A model generated the notes under the pieces. It did no database searches, was not told where the DNA came from, and saw only the letters and a list, made by a program, of their open reading frames with translations. From JBBRLG01 sp038231495 (GTDB lineage: Bacteria; Planctomycetota; Planctomycetia; Gemmatales; Gemmataceae), in assembly GCA_038231495.1 (NCBI GenBank), contig JBBRLG010000055.1, positions 1 through 20,190 on the forward strand: 20,190 bases of DNA, in the 5' to 3' direction. Position numbers and translations under genes: made by a program. Numbering within the stretch: position 1 is the stretch's first letter; every line of letters starts with the position of its first letter. Below, piece by piece: positions 1 through 7,315 of the stretch.

Positions 1-670
1 GCTTCCCGGTGTCGGGGTGCCTTCCCACGAGCCGGTTCCGCTGCACGGCGTGATGGGTCGTGCCGCTCTCCAGGTCGATGCCTGTGCCGATGCCGCCCTG
101 GTGCAGGTTGGCGCGGCCGCCGGAGAGCCGCGTCGGCAGCCGCAGCATCGCCATCGCCGGCTCGTGCTTGTAGACCAGCAGGCGGACGTCGGGCACGCCC
201 TGGTAGCTGACGCGCGCAAAGGCCGGGTCAGGCACTACGCGCCGCTGGACGAGGGCCGTGTCGGGCCGGCCGCCCAGGGAGAACAGTCCGGACAGGATGC
301 CGGCGACGTGCTCGCGCAGGTCGTCGGGGCCGAGGCGTTCGCCGTTGGCGCGGACGTAGCGATCCCCGTCCCGCCGCGTGACGACGAGGATGCCGCGGCC
401 GCCCGCGCCCCGGTTGGGCTTGACCACGAAATCCGGCCGCTCCGCAAGCAGTTTGGGCAGATCCCGTAGGGCCGAGTGCGTGAGGACCACGCCATAAATT
501 TCCGGCGTGGGCACGCCGATGCTGGCGCACAGGTCGCGCATTTTCAGCTTCGCATCGACGAGTGAGAAGCCCGCGCGGGGGTTGAGGTCGAGGATGCACT
601 CGGCGTTGCGGCCGTTCATTCCTAGCACGCCCCGCTCGCGCAGCCGCCGGTAGCGCACCAACCAGTTCAT
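1..670 (-). CDS. Alpha-L-glutamate ligase-like ATP-grasp protein (partial, C-terminus off the window)
   Basis: Reading the minus strand from an ATG at 670 gives 223 residues running off the left edge. Visible ATP-grasp features are a glycine-rich nucleotide loop at residues 82-97 (VVKPNRGAGGRGILVV), a conserved strand at 161-180 beginning DVRLLVYKHEP, and the segment GGRANLHQGGIGTG at 184-197. These match RimK-related ligases that attach glutamate-like groups to a carboxylate at the cost of ATP, specifically the 'alpha-L-glutamate ligase-like' group. The substrate is unknown. The gene overlaps the upstream 7TM gene by four bases (ATGA, 667-670), implying translational coupling, and this pairing is a known association of the two families. 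No frameshift is seen. The metal-binding C-terminal part is outside the window, so catalytic completeness cannot be judged. Confidence 0.85.
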   Translation of the reverse strand, partial: MNWLVRYRRLRERGVLGMNGRNAECILDLNPRAGFSLVDAKLKMRDLCASIGVPTPEIYGVVLTHSALRDLPKLLAERPDFVVKPNRGAGGRGILVVTRRDGDRYVRANGERLGPDDLREHVAGILSGLFSLGGRPDTALVQRRVVPDPAFARVSYQGVPDVRLLVYKHEPAMAMLRLPTRLSGGRANLHQGGIGTGIDLESGTTHHAVQRNRLVGRHPDTGK

Positions 671-1479
671 GAGCGCCCCCCGGCCGCCGGCCCGTTGGGC
701 ATCAAGTCCTGAAAGCGGTACAACTCGGTGAGGCGGTAGCCGGTGTAGCGACCGAGTAGGAACTGGGCCGCGATCACCACGCCCACCAGTTCCGGGTAGC
801 CGAGCAGGGTGCGGGCCACCACGTCCGGGCCGAGGGCGAGGCTGATGGTGCCGGCGACCAGGAACGTACCGAGCAGCGCCTTGAACGACGCCGGCGTGCC
901 CTCGTCGGCTTCGATCGTCCCGAAGCGCTCGACCATGTGGGTGAGGATCACCAGCGGCAACAGGGTGATGAACGGTGCTATCGGCATGCCCAACCGGGAG
1001 GTGGTCGCGACAAAGACGATGAGAAAGGTGACGATGAATGTCAGCAGGATGGCCATGCGCGGCACCATGAGGAGGTGGTAGCGGTCCAGGGCGTGGCGCA
1101 GACCCCAGCCGAGCATCACCGTCAAAAAGACGATGCCCAGACCCCAAGGCAGCGCCTTCCAGTCGAGGAACACCACCCCCAGGAGGGCCGGGGTGAAGGT
1201 GCCGAAGGTGGGGACGCCGATGACGACGCGGTAGACGCTGACGACGAGCGCGGCCAGGGGCAGCAGCAGCAGGAAGGTCACCAGCTTTTGTTCCGGGTGT
1301 CGGAGGGCGGTCAGTGAGAGTACCTGCGAAACGGCGTCCACCACGCCGCGCGGGCCGCCGTCCTCCGGGGCCGCCGGTTGCGGATCGGGACCGGCCAGGG
1401 ACCAGCGGCCGAGGAACAGCAGCAAGGACATCAGGGCCAAGAGGAGCGCCGTGAGCACACTGCGCCGCGTTGTCGCCAT
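667..1479 (-). CDS. 7-transmembrane protein of the inactive-transglutaminase/7TM family, lacking the transglutaminase domain
   Basis: The 270-residue protein has an N-terminal hydrophobic anchor (about residues 7-23), a short polar linker, then a block of about seven hydrophobic helices with the motifs VIGVPTFGTFTPALLGVVF, MVERFGTIEADEG and, near the C-terminus, GRYTGYRLTELYRF. These are the marks of the 7TM domain usually fused behind an inactive, extracytoplasmic transglutaminase-like domain in proteins of about 500 residues. Only about 40 residues separate the anchor from the 7TM block, so that domain is absent. The ATG at 1479 is preferred over an in-frame GTG at 1485 because a GGGAG ribosome-binding site (1485-1489) lies 5 bases before the ATG and overlaps the GTG. 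The gene is coupled to the ATP-grasp gene downstream. A role in the cell envelope is likely; the exact function is unknown. Confidence 0.8.
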   Translation of the reverse strand: MATTRRSVLTALLLALMSLLLFLGRWSLAGPDPQPAAPEDGGPRGVVDAVSQVLSLTALRHPEQKLVTFLLLLPLAALVVSVYRVVIGVPTFGTFTPALLGVVFLDWKALPWGLGIVFLTVMLGWGLRHALDRYHLLMVPRMAILLTFIVTFLIVFVATTSRLGMPIAPFITLLPLVILTHMVERFGTIEADEGTPASFKALLGTFLVAGTISLALGPDVVARTLLGYPELVGVVIAAQFLLGRYTGYRLTELYRFQDLMPNGPAAGGRS

Positions 1480-1869
1480 CCGCACTCCCGGTCGAAAAGA
1501 AGTTTTGCCGCCGAACAGATCAGCCCGGCGGAGCGGGCTGAGCCGAGGTCGATCTTACTGCCTCGCTTCAAAGCTCGTCGCGCAACAGATGGGCCTGCCA
1601 CACATCATCCCTGTTGCAAACCAGGTGCCACGGAAGACCGAACGGAAAGAAATCAGAGGCGAATAATCTTCAAAAACTCTCTCCTATTCAGGCGTTTCGC
1701 CCTTTCCTCCGGACGGCGCGCGGCGTAGAATTACTTATCTCAACCCCAACTGTTTCGCACCCGCCCTCCCGCTTTCTGTTGCCCGCCCCGCACCCGTTTG
1801 CCCTGTGCATCGCCCTCCCGCTCGTGTAGTGCCACCCGCGCGCGACCCTCAACTGGAGATGCCGCACTG
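1480..1869. other. Divergent intergenic region (390 bp)
   Basis: This region separates the minus-strand 7TM gene from the plus-strand protease gene and must hold both promoters. Apart from the stem-loop at 1520-1541, only a weak plus-strand -10-like TAGAAT at 1726-1731 stands out, without a convincing -35. An in-frame extension of the protease upstream of 1870 reads as arginine/serine/proline-rich filler and is not believed. No small gene was found. Confidence 0.5.
1520..1541 (-). promoter_or_regulatory. Stem-loop in the leader of the 7TM gene
   Basis: A perfect 8-bp inverted repeat (TCAGCCCG / CGGGCTGA) with a 6-base loop lies about 40 bases before the 7TM start codon. It could be a leader hairpin or a regulator site. 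No T-tract follows on either strand, so a terminator is less likely. Confidence 0.35.
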
Positions 1870-3282
1870 ATGTTGTTTCATTCCCCGATTGACATCTCAA
1901 ATTGGCTTGCCCGCCGGCTGGCTCGACCCGCCGCCCGGCTGGCGTCCCTGGCCTTGCTCAGCCTTGCTCTGGTGTTCCTCCCGGCGGCGCCGGCAGGCTC
2001 TCCCCCGGCCGAAATCCTCACAGCTCCGTCCCGGTCGCTCGTAACTCCGGCGACCGCCGACCTGCCGCGGCAGGTGGCCCAGCTCGGTGCCGGCGCCTGG
2101 CAAACGGCGGGCTACCGGGGCAAGGGCGTGAAGGTGGCCGTCCTCGATTCCGGGTTCCGCGGCTACCGCGACCAACTGGGCAAGGCACTCCCCGAACACG
2201 TCACCGTCCATTCGTTCCGCCATGACGGTAACCTGGAGGCGAAGGACAGTCAGCACGGCATCCTTTGCGGCGAGGTGATCCACACGCTCGCCCCGGAAGC
2301 GGAACTGCTCTTCGCCAACTGGGAAGCGGACGACCCCAAGTGTTTCCTCGACGCCGTGCGCTGGGCGCGCAAGGAGGGGGCGCGGGTCATCTCTTGTTCC
2401 ATCATCATGCCGAGTTGGAGTGACGGCGAAGGCGGCGGGGCAACCCACGAGGCGCTGAGCCGCCTCCTCGGCTCGGGCGCGGCCGCGGCTGATTTGCTGT
2501 GCTTCGCCAGCGCCGGCAACATCGCCCAGCGCCATTGGAGTGGCGCCTTCCACGACGGCGGCGACGGGTTCCACGAGTGGCAGGGCAAACAGACGGATAA
2601 CGCCCTCACCCCCTGGGGCGACGAGCGCGTCTCCGTGGAATTGTGCTGCCAGCCGGAGTCCGGCTACGACCTGTACGTTTACGACCGGGAGACGACGCGG
2701 GAAGTCGCCCACGCGCTCGCCCGCGACCCTAAGGACCAGGGCGGTGCCGTGGTCCGCTTCCAGCCCGAGGCCGGGCACAAGTACCAGCTGCGGGTCCACC
2801 TGGCTCAGGGCAAGGGCGGGCCGTTCCACCTGACTTCCTTGGCCGCTGGCCTGGGATGTTCGACGGCCAAGGGTAGTGTGCCGTTCCCCGCGGACGGCCC
2901 CGAGGTCCTCGCCGTGGCGGCGGTGGACGTCGATGGCCGGCGTATGAAGTACAGTTCGTGCGGCCCGAACTCGCCCCAGCCCAAGCCGGACTTCGCGGCC
3001 CCGGTGCCGTTCACCAGCCGCGTCCGTTCCACCCCCTTCGCCGGCACGTCCGCCGCCGCGCCGCAGGCCGCCGCGATGGCCGCGCTGTGCTGGTCGCGCT
3101 ACCCCGACTGGACGGCCGGGCAGGTGAGTGGCGCCTTGCGCGCTTCGGCCCGCGACCTGGGCGCCCCGGGGCACGACTGCGAGACGGGCTACGGCATGGT
3201 GCAACTTCCGGCCGTGGCTGTCGATCTGTCGCGCCTGGCCCGCGAAAAGGATCCTGCCCTCTTGGCGAAGAAACCCGGTTGA
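1870..3282 (+). CDS. Exported subtilisin-family (S8) serine protease with inserted beta-rich domain
   Basis: The 470-residue protein begins with an arginine-rich segment and a hydrophobic stretch (about residues 22-42), a signal peptide or membrane anchor. The catalytic triad is complete: Asp93 in VAVLDSGF, His129 in SQHGILCG and Ser394 in FAGTSAAAPQAAAMAAL. The oxyanion-hole asparagine is Asn217 in FASAGN. The Asp-His and His-Asn spacings are close to those of subtilisin. Asn217 to Ser394, however, is 177 residues, about 110 more than in subtilisin, because a beta-rich segment at about 255-330 (containing GYDLYVYD) is inserted. An endopeptidase acting outside the cytoplasm is expected; substrate unknown. 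The ATG at 1870 follows a GGAG at 1855-1858 with a long 11-base spacing. The gene appears to be monocistronic and ends at a strong hairpin. Confidence 0.88.
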   Translation: MLFHSPIDISNWLARRLARPAARLASLALLSLALVFLPAAPAGSPPAEILTAPSRSLVTPATADLPRQVAQLGAGAWQTAGYRGKGVKVAVLDSGFRGYRDQLGKALPEHVTVHSFRHDGNLEAKDSQHGILCGEVIHTLAPEAELLFANWEADDPKCFLDAVRWARKEGARVISCSIIMPSWSDGEGGGATHEALSRLLGSGAAAADLLCFASAGNIAQRHWSGAFHDGGDGFHEWQGKQTDNALTPWGDERVSVELCCQPESGYDLYVYDRETTREVAHALARDPKDQGGAVVRFQPEAGHKYQLRVHLAQGKGGPFHLTSLAAGLGCSTAKGSVPFPADGPEVLAVAAVDVDGRRMKYSSCGPNSPQPKPDFAAPVPFTSRVRSTPFAGTSAAAPQAAAMAALCWSRYPDWTAGQVSGALRASARDLGAPGHDCETGYGMVQLPAVAVDLSRLAREKDPALLAKKPG

Positions 3283-3290
3283 CCTTCAAC

Positions 3291-3362
3291 GGGTCCGTAG
3301 TCCGTTGTCCGTTGCAAATACAAACGGGTTGCAACGGACCACGGACTACGGACTACGGACCC
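3291..3362. terminator. Long hairpin of repeated GTCCGT-type units after the protease gene
   Basis: Left arm 3291-3317 and right arm 3329-3362 are inverted copies built from GTCCGTAGTCCGT-like units; the right arm carries one extra unit, so the pairing has a bulge. The 11-base loop is 3318-3328. It begins 9 bases after the protease stop and is followed by a short GTTTATT stretch. It probably acts as a transcription terminator. The internal unit repetition resembles dispersed palindromic repeats rather than a simple terminator. Confidence 0.6.
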
Positions 3363-3386
3363 GGCCGTTTATTCTCAGAGATTATC

Positions 3387-3414
3387 TTGCAGTCTGGTGG
3401 GTGCCGGTTATAAT
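3387..3414 (+). promoter_or_regulatory. Candidate sigma-70 promoter for the TIGR03067 gene
   Basis: A perfect TATAAT (3409-3414) lies 16 bases after TTGCAG (3387-3392, 3 of 6 matches to the -35 consensus). It sits after the protease terminator and about 110 bases before the start at 3530, on the correct strand. The -10 is strong and the -35 weak. Confidence 0.45.
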
Positions 3415-3529
3415 CCTCGATTAAGCCCGTGCCGCGCTCGTCCGGACCGCCCTCTTCGCACTGGTTGCCACGGCACTCGATCCCGTACGTCAAACTCGGT
3501 TCTCTCCGTCAACTCAAAGGAGACCGGCC

Positions 3530-4000
3530 ATGTCCGGTTCGTTGCTGACTGGGAAGCGTGCGTCCGGGCAACAGGCCCCAATCCCGCAGACGCTGCAAAG
3601 CCGCATGGAAGACCACTGGGACGAAGAAGCTCCCTTCGAGGCCGACGGCCGGGCAGACCTGGAGGCACTTCAAGGTGCCTGGCACACCGTTTCCGGCCGA
3701 CGCCAGGCGGAGTTGCTCGTCTCCGGCACCCGTTTCGCCGTTCGTTTCGCCGATGGCGACATCTACATGGGCGTCTTCGACCTGGATACAGCGGCCGCGC
3801 CGAAAACGATGGACATGCGCATCGAGGCAGGGCCGGCCCTGCACAAGGGCAAGACGGCGCTGTGCATTTACGCGCTAGAAAACGTGACGTTGCGCTGGTG
3901 CGCGACGAGTCCGGGTCGGAGCGCCCGGCTGTCGGCGTTCCCCGCGGAGACGCACGCCGAGTCCCTTTGCCTTATTTTTGGCCGTGCGCAACCGGACTGA
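3530..4000 (+). CDS. TIGR03067-domain protein of unknown function
   Basis: The 156-residue protein contains one planctomycete TIGR03067-type domain at about residues 43-152. Recognisable parts are DLEALQGAW (43-51), the YMGVFDLD strand, APKTMDM (90-96), CIYALENVTLRWC (112-124) and RSARLSAF (130-137). The family is abundant in Planctomycetota and has no established biochemical role. Unlike many members, this one has no N-terminal signal peptide: the first 40 residues are polar and acidic, so a cytoplasmic location is inferred. The start is well supported by AAAGGAG at 3516-3522, 7 bases before the ATG. The small HTH gene follows after 51 bases and may be co-transcribed. Confidence 0.8.
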   Translation: MSGSLLTGKRASGQQAPIPQTLQSRMEDHWDEEAPFEADGRADLEALQGAWHTVSGRRQAELLVSGTRFAVRFADGDIYMGVFDLDTAAAPKTMDMRIEAGPALHKGKTALCIYALENVTLRWCATSPGRSARLSAFPAETHAESLCLIFGRAQPD

Positions 4001-4051
4001 GCGCGAAAGGGTTGGCGGCCGATCCGTTCTCCTTAACAGGGGTCTTGAACG

Positions 4052-4288
4052 ATGGACACCCCGCGCACCGTCGCCCAGCTGTGTACACACCACGGGATCA
4101 ACCCGGCGCAACTTGCGGAGCGCTGCGGCCTTGACGAAGGGCGCGTCCTGGCGATCCTCCTGGGGCGCTGGACGCCCAGCCCGGCGGAGCGCAAAGCCGT
4201 GGCCGACATTTTCAACCTGACACCCGACAAGATCGTCTGGGGCCACACGACGCCGGTGCAGCACATCTACGGTGCCGGCCCGGCGTAA
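4052..4288 (+). CDS. Small XRE-like helix-turn-helix protein
   Basis: This 78-residue protein looks like a stand-alone HTH of the XRE/Cro type. Residues 5-40 read as helix-turn-helix (TVAQLCTHHGINPAQLAERC, then GLDEGRVLAILLGRW), followed by a helix rich in charged residues (44-55) and a short tail ending HIYGAGPA. It has the length of a bare DNA-binding domain, with no sensor or dimerisation domain visible, so it probably binds DNA or acts as an accessory regulator. It lies 51 bases after the TIGR03067 gene and ends 5 bases from the stop of a convergent gene. No strong ribosome-binding site is seen. Target unknown. Confidence 0.7.
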   Translation: MDTPRTVAQLCTHHGINPAQLAERCGLDEGRVLAILLGRWTPSPAERKAVADIFNLTPDKIVWGHTTPVQHIYGAGPA

Positions 4289-4293
4289 GTCGT

Positions 4294-4611
4294 TCACATC
4301 ACGCGATCGTATGCCCAGGGGTAACGATTGCCCGCGCCGAACTCCTTGTACTCGGCCTCAACCTCGTTGTGGATCGTCGCCGGGTTGAAAGCCGTGTTGA
4401 TGTTCCGCAACAGCGGGGCGATGTCGGCGTCCCGATAGCCGATGCCGCGCACCTCGAAATAATCCTTGTTAACGTCGATGACGTGGACGTGATCTTTCCA
4501 GACGCGCACCCGATACAGGGCGCGCAATTCGGCGCGCGTGCGTTTCAGGAACTCCAGGGCGGGTTCAAGACCGCCGGGAACGTAATCGTGGGTAGCGAGT
4601 GGGGGTGACAT
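4294..4611 (-). CDS. Hypothetical protein, 105 residues
   Basis: I do not recognise this gene. The chosen ATG at 4611 gives a protein starting MSPPLATHDYVPGG, with a helical segment GLEPALEFLKRTRAELRALY and then alternating beta-like stretches (YRVRVWKDHVHVIDV, YFEVRGIGY). There is no signal peptide or membrane segment. An upstream in-frame extension exists but is translated repeat sequence (PPYPPFARG twice), so it was rejected. A 60-base stretch sampled by hand (4441-4500) is 50% G+C, below the roughly 65-68% of neighbouring genes. It sits next to a cluster of dispersed repeats, which may mean it was acquired or lies in a recombination-prone spot. The reading frame is plausible but unproven. 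Confidence 0.5.
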   Translation of the reverse strand: MSPPLATHDYVPGGLEPALEFLKRTRAELRALYRVRVWKDHVHVIDVNKDYFEVRGIGYRDADIAPLLRNINTAFNPATIHNEVEAEYKEFGAGNRYPWAYDRVM

Positions 4612-4634
4612 TTTTCGGTAACCGTTCAGCGGCC

Positions 4635-4736
4635 TCAACTGCTCCCCCCTTGCGAAGGGGGGGTAGGGGGGGGGGTCAAGAACGGCATCAACTGCTCCCC
4701 CCCTTGCGAAGGGGGGGTAGGGGGGGGTCAAGAACG
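4635..4736 (+). repeat. Two tandem copies of a ~50-bp C-tract/G-tract repeat
   Basis: Copies at 4635-4684 and 4688-4736 share TCAACTGCTCCCCCC, a TTGCGAA centre, a long G run with TAG inside, and the end GTCAAGAACG. Each copy is a hairpin (C-run/TTGCGAA/G-run). Similar C7-TTGCGAA-G7-TAG-G7 sequences are known as dispersed repeats in several bacterial phyla. The copies differ only in the lengths of homopolymer runs. Confidence 0.85.
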
Positions 4737-4760
4737 ATTAAACTACTCCGTCATGGCATC

Positions 4761-4793
4761 CACCCCCCTACCCCCCTTCGTAAGGGGGGGAGT
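4761..4793 (-). repeat. Inverted third copy of the C-tract/G-tract repeat
   Basis: On the minus strand this reads ACTCCCCCCC, TTACGAA, then a G run with TAG, matching the core of the two copies at 4635-4736 in the opposite direction. One base differs in the loop (TTACGAA against TTGCGAA). Together the three copies fill most of the gap between the two small minus-strand genes. Confidence 0.8.
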
Positions 4794-4813
4794 GAACGGT
4801 TACGAAGTGGCTG

Positions 4814-5065
4814 TCAGGCAACGCCCGCCTCGCCACCTGAATCGAGCAGCGAAACGCTCGTGATTGCCTCGAACGTGCTATAAAAGCGCAACCGACCACT
4901 GATCGCGTAAAAATCCGTTGGCCCCTCGGTTACCGGGTCAAAAGCGATGTTCTCGGGATGCTCGATTATTATCCGGTCGCCGTTCTCCATCGAAAGCGCA
5001 AAGGGGCGGAAAGGAGCCTGATGCAAAAGCCGCAGGACTTCGGAGCGGTCAACCTGGGTACGCAT
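4814..5065 (-). CDS. Small conserved hypothetical protein, 83 residues
   Basis: From the ATG at 5065 the protein reads MRTQVDRSEVLRLLHQAPFRPFALSM and continues with NGDRIIIEHPENIAFD, then a final beta-like segment. The pattern 'LLxxxPFRPFxLxxxxG...IxHPE' is one I associate with a frequent small planctomycete family of unknown function. There is no signal peptide, membrane segment or recognisable active site. An in-frame extension back to 5122 adds a basic N-terminus but has no ribosome-binding site. The gene follows the PFOR delta-beta gene by 84 bases on the same strand and could be read from the same transcript. Function not assigned. Confidence 0.6.
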   Translation of the reverse strand: MRTQVDRSEVLRLLHQAPFRPFALSMENGDRIIIEHPENIAFDPVTEGPTDFYAISGRLRFYSTFEAITSVSLLDSGGEAGVA

Positions 5066-5149
5066 GATCGTTAACCGATTTACAGGGATTGGTAAGCGGC
5101 GCCTCAACGAAGCGCCACTCACCAGAATACCACGCTACCTTATCGCGCA

Positions 5150-6802
5150 TCAGCGCAGCCCGGCCAACTCTTGCAACACGTGCCAGTTCTCCAGCCGGTC
5201 TTGCTTGGCGGCCAGCAACGTCGGCGACGGGTTGCCCTCGTGGTCGAAGTGCTTCGAGAAGCGGCCCTCGCTCCGCGCGAAGTCGAGGAACGTCACCTCT
5301 TCCTTCGTCTTCGGATTCACGAACCAGTCGTCCTTCACCGCCGGGTTGCCTTGCAACGACAGGCGCTCCTTGATGCGCTCGCCCTTGCGGGGGTCGAAGA
5401 CCAGTAGCGGGAAAGCCCGGCTGTCCACCGCCAGCCGCGCCTGCTCGCCGGCCATGTTGTCGGCGACGCCGTGCTCCGGCTGGCAGGTCGTGTAGCACAC
5501 GATCAGCGCCGGGCCGTCGAACTCCAGCGCGCCAAGCACCGAGCGGTAGAAGTGGTTGATGTGGGCGCACGTCGTTTGAGCGACGTAGCTGCGCGGGTGC
5601 ATCATGGCAATCTGGGCGATCTCCTTGCGCCGCTCCTGCTTGCCGGCCACCGCTTTGCCGTGGACGGACATCTTCGTGTTCTGCCCGGTAAAGCTCGCCG
5701 TGGACGCCTGGCCGCCGGTGTTGGAATACACCTGCGTGTCCAGCACGAACACCTTGATGTTCATGCCGCTGGCCAGCAACCGCGACAGCGCCTGGAAGCC
5801 GATGTCGAACATCGCCCCGTCGCCGCCAATGCACCAGATCGGCTTTTCTTGCCAGCCCAGCTGGTCCCAGCGCATGCGCACGCCGATGGCGTCGGCCGGC
5901 GCGTTCTCGAACAGCGAGTTGGTCCAGGGCACGAGATACGGATTATAGGGATAGGTTGACGTGTAAACCGTGTTGCAGCCGGTCGCGGCGACGATGCCCC
6001 ACTGGTCGCCGTACTTCAACCCGGTCGCGGCGCACATCATCCGCAGGGCCGTTCCCTCGCCGCAGCCGGCGCACGAGCCGGCCCCGCCGACGTAAACGTG
6101 CGTTCGCTCCTTGAGCATCATGTCGATCAGCAGGTTGTCGCTAATGTACTTGTCGTCGGACGGGCCGATGTTTTTGAAATAGCGGTGAGTCTTGCGGCTC
6201 TTGTCCATCACCGCGTCGGTCTTGGGGATCATCTTGAGGGCGAGGTCGTCGCAGACCGTGACGCACTCGGCGCAACCCTTACACTTGGACGGGTCGATGA
6301 TGATCTGAAACATGCCGCCGACGCCGACCTTTTTCTTGCCGGCGTCGTAATACTTCTTCGTCTTGGACCACTCGGCCCGGTACATGGGGCGGTCCGCTTC
6401 CGGGACGGTCAGGAGTTTCGCCTCCCACTCGGTTTCGGAGAGGACTTTGCCGAGGATGGCGGTGTCGGGGCACTCGGTCACGCAGTCCATGCAGCCGGTG
6501 CAGTTGTCGGGAATGTATTCGGGGATTTCCGGCGAGATGTTGCTGAAGTCGCGCAGCGTCGCGGTGCCGGCGGGCACCAGGGATCGGGCAATGGCCAGGT
6601 CGGCGGGCAGGTCGCGCTCGCCCCAGCCCTCCTCGTAGCCGCGGATGACGCGCTCGTTGAAGTCGTTTACGTCCAGGATGGGCAGGTTGACCAGCTTGTA
6701 AGCGCCGTCAACGAGGGTGCCGTAGGAATTGTTGTTGAAGGGGTCGCGCTCGGTGGCCTCGTTCATCGAGGTCTTCGGCGCGCCGTTGGTCGTCGCGGTC
6801 AT
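5150..6802 (-). CDS. Pyruvate:ferredoxin oxidoreductase, delta-beta half (4Fe-4S and TPP-binding domains)
   Basis: The 550-residue protein carries the C-terminal part of a pyruvate:ferredoxin/flavodoxin oxidoreductase. Two ferredoxin-type 4Fe-4S motifs are complete: Cys101, 104, 107, 111 and Cys174, 177, 180, 184. The TPP domain follows, with proximal-cluster cysteines 244 and 247 (GSCAGCGEG), 276 (ATGCNTVY) and probably 440 (CYTTCQPEHG). The TPP/Mg motif is GDG at 327-329 with NTGG at 361-364. With its partner (7565-9556) it would decarboxylate pyruvate to acetyl-CoA and CO2 and pass electrons to ferredoxin or flavodoxin in the cytoplasm. The ATG at 6802 is set by GAGGAG (6809-6814) with 6-base spacing. 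The first ~95 residues, before the clusters, are a linker-like region. Related 2-oxoacid specificity cannot be excluded. Confidence 0.93.
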   Translation of the reverse strand: MTATTNGAPKTSMNEATERDPFNNNSYGTLVDGAYKLVNLPILDVNDFNERVIRGYEEGWGERDLPADLAIARSLVPAGTATLRDFSNISPEIPEYIPDNCTGCMDCVTECPDTAILGKVLSETEWEAKLLTVPEADRPMYRAEWSKTKKYYDAGKKKVGVGGMFQIIIDPSKCKGCAECVTVCDDLALKMIPKTDAVMDKSRKTHRYFKNIGPSDDKYISDNLLIDMMLKERTHVYVGGAGSCAGCGEGTALRMMCAATGLKYGDQWGIVAATGCNTVYTSTYPYNPYLVPWTNSLFENAPADAIGVRMRWDQLGWQEKPIWCIGGDGAMFDIGFQALSRLLASGMNIKVFVLDTQVYSNTGGQASTASFTGQNTKMSVHGKAVAGKQERRKEIAQIAMMHPRSYVAQTTCAHINHFYRSVLGALEFDGPALIVCYTTCQPEHGVADNMAGEQARLAVDSRAFPLLVFDPRKGERIKERLSLQGNPAVKDDWFVNPKTKEEVTFLDFARSEGRFSKHFDHEGNPSPTLLAAKQDRLENWHVLQELAGLR

Positions 6803-6820
6803 CGATTGCTCCTCTATACC

Positions 6821-6843
6821 GCCTGCGGGTTTGCCCCGCAGGC
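6821..6843. other. Perfect 9-bp stem-loop upstream of the PFOR delta-beta gene
   Basis: GCCTGCGGG and CCCGCAGGC flank a 5-base loop, between the stop of the DUF4288 gene and the ribosome-binding site of the PFOR delta-beta gene. No T-tract follows in the minus direction, so it may be an RNA processing or stabilising element, or a weak terminator that tunes the downstream half. Confidence 0.5.
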
Positions 6844-6898
6844 TTGATAAACCACCTGTTGTAACCATCTCCGCGGAGTCCGGCCTGCCGCCTGTACG

Positions 6899-7315
6899 TC
6901 ATTCTGCGATACGGCGGCGGAGCTCGCCGACGGGGACCGGTAATTCATCCGGATACGCATCGTCAATCCGCACATTGACCGGCTCCCCGGCGGCCAGTTG
7001 GTGAACTGCTTTCTCGGAAGGGAGCACCATTTCCGTGTAGGAAACCTCGGTCCCATCCCCCGGACGCTTGTCAGGGTCTACGCAAAGCACAACTTTCCGG
7101 ACGCCCGCGAAGACCCATTCCGCAGGCCGACCATCCCAGGTAAAGCTGCCGTCGCAGTCACCTTCGTCCTCGTGGCCGCGGCGCACCGCCTTGGCCATCG
7201 CTTGTTCGTCAGTGGCCGCCCGGATGAGGACGATGTTCTCCCACACGGGGTAGTGCCGTTGTCGCCCTTTTTTGAGGCGCACGTACAGAATCAAATGGGC
7301 CGCGTACCAATTCAT
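6899..7315 (-). CDS. DUF4288-like protein
   Basis: The 138-residue protein begins MNWYAAHLILYVRLKKG, followed by ENIVLIRAATDEQAMAKAVRRG and, after a turn, WVFAGVRKVV. This strand-strand-helix-strand arrangement with an N-terminal W-Y-A and a central E-N-I-V-L-I is what I associate with DUF4288, a small domain of unknown function. There is no signal peptide. The start ATG overlaps the stop of the preceding 69-residue gene by four bases (ATGA, 7312-7315), so the two are translationally coupled. Both lie between the two PFOR genes on the same strand. No link to PFOR activity is visible, and the position may reflect insertion. Confidence 0.6.
   Translation of the reverse strand: MNWYAAHLILYVRLKKGRQRHYPVWENIVLIRAATDEQAMAKAVRRGHEDEGDCDGSFTWDGRPAEWVFAGVRKVVLCVDPDKRPGDGTEVSYTEMVLPSEKAVHQLAAGEPVNVRIDDAYPDELPVPVGELRRRIAE

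Noticed and set aside
1798..1869. Upstream start for the S8 protease
   Set aside because: It would place 24 Ser/Arg/Pro-rich residues before the export signal and lacks a ribosome-binding site.
4635..4793. Possible CRISPR array
   Set aside because: There are only two direct copies with a 3-base gap plus one inverted copy, no unique spacers and no cas genes.
5095..5120. Small GGCGC/GCGCC stem between PFOR delta-beta stop and the next gene
   Set aside because: Only 5 base pairs with a 9-base loop and no T-tract; expected by chance in this composition.
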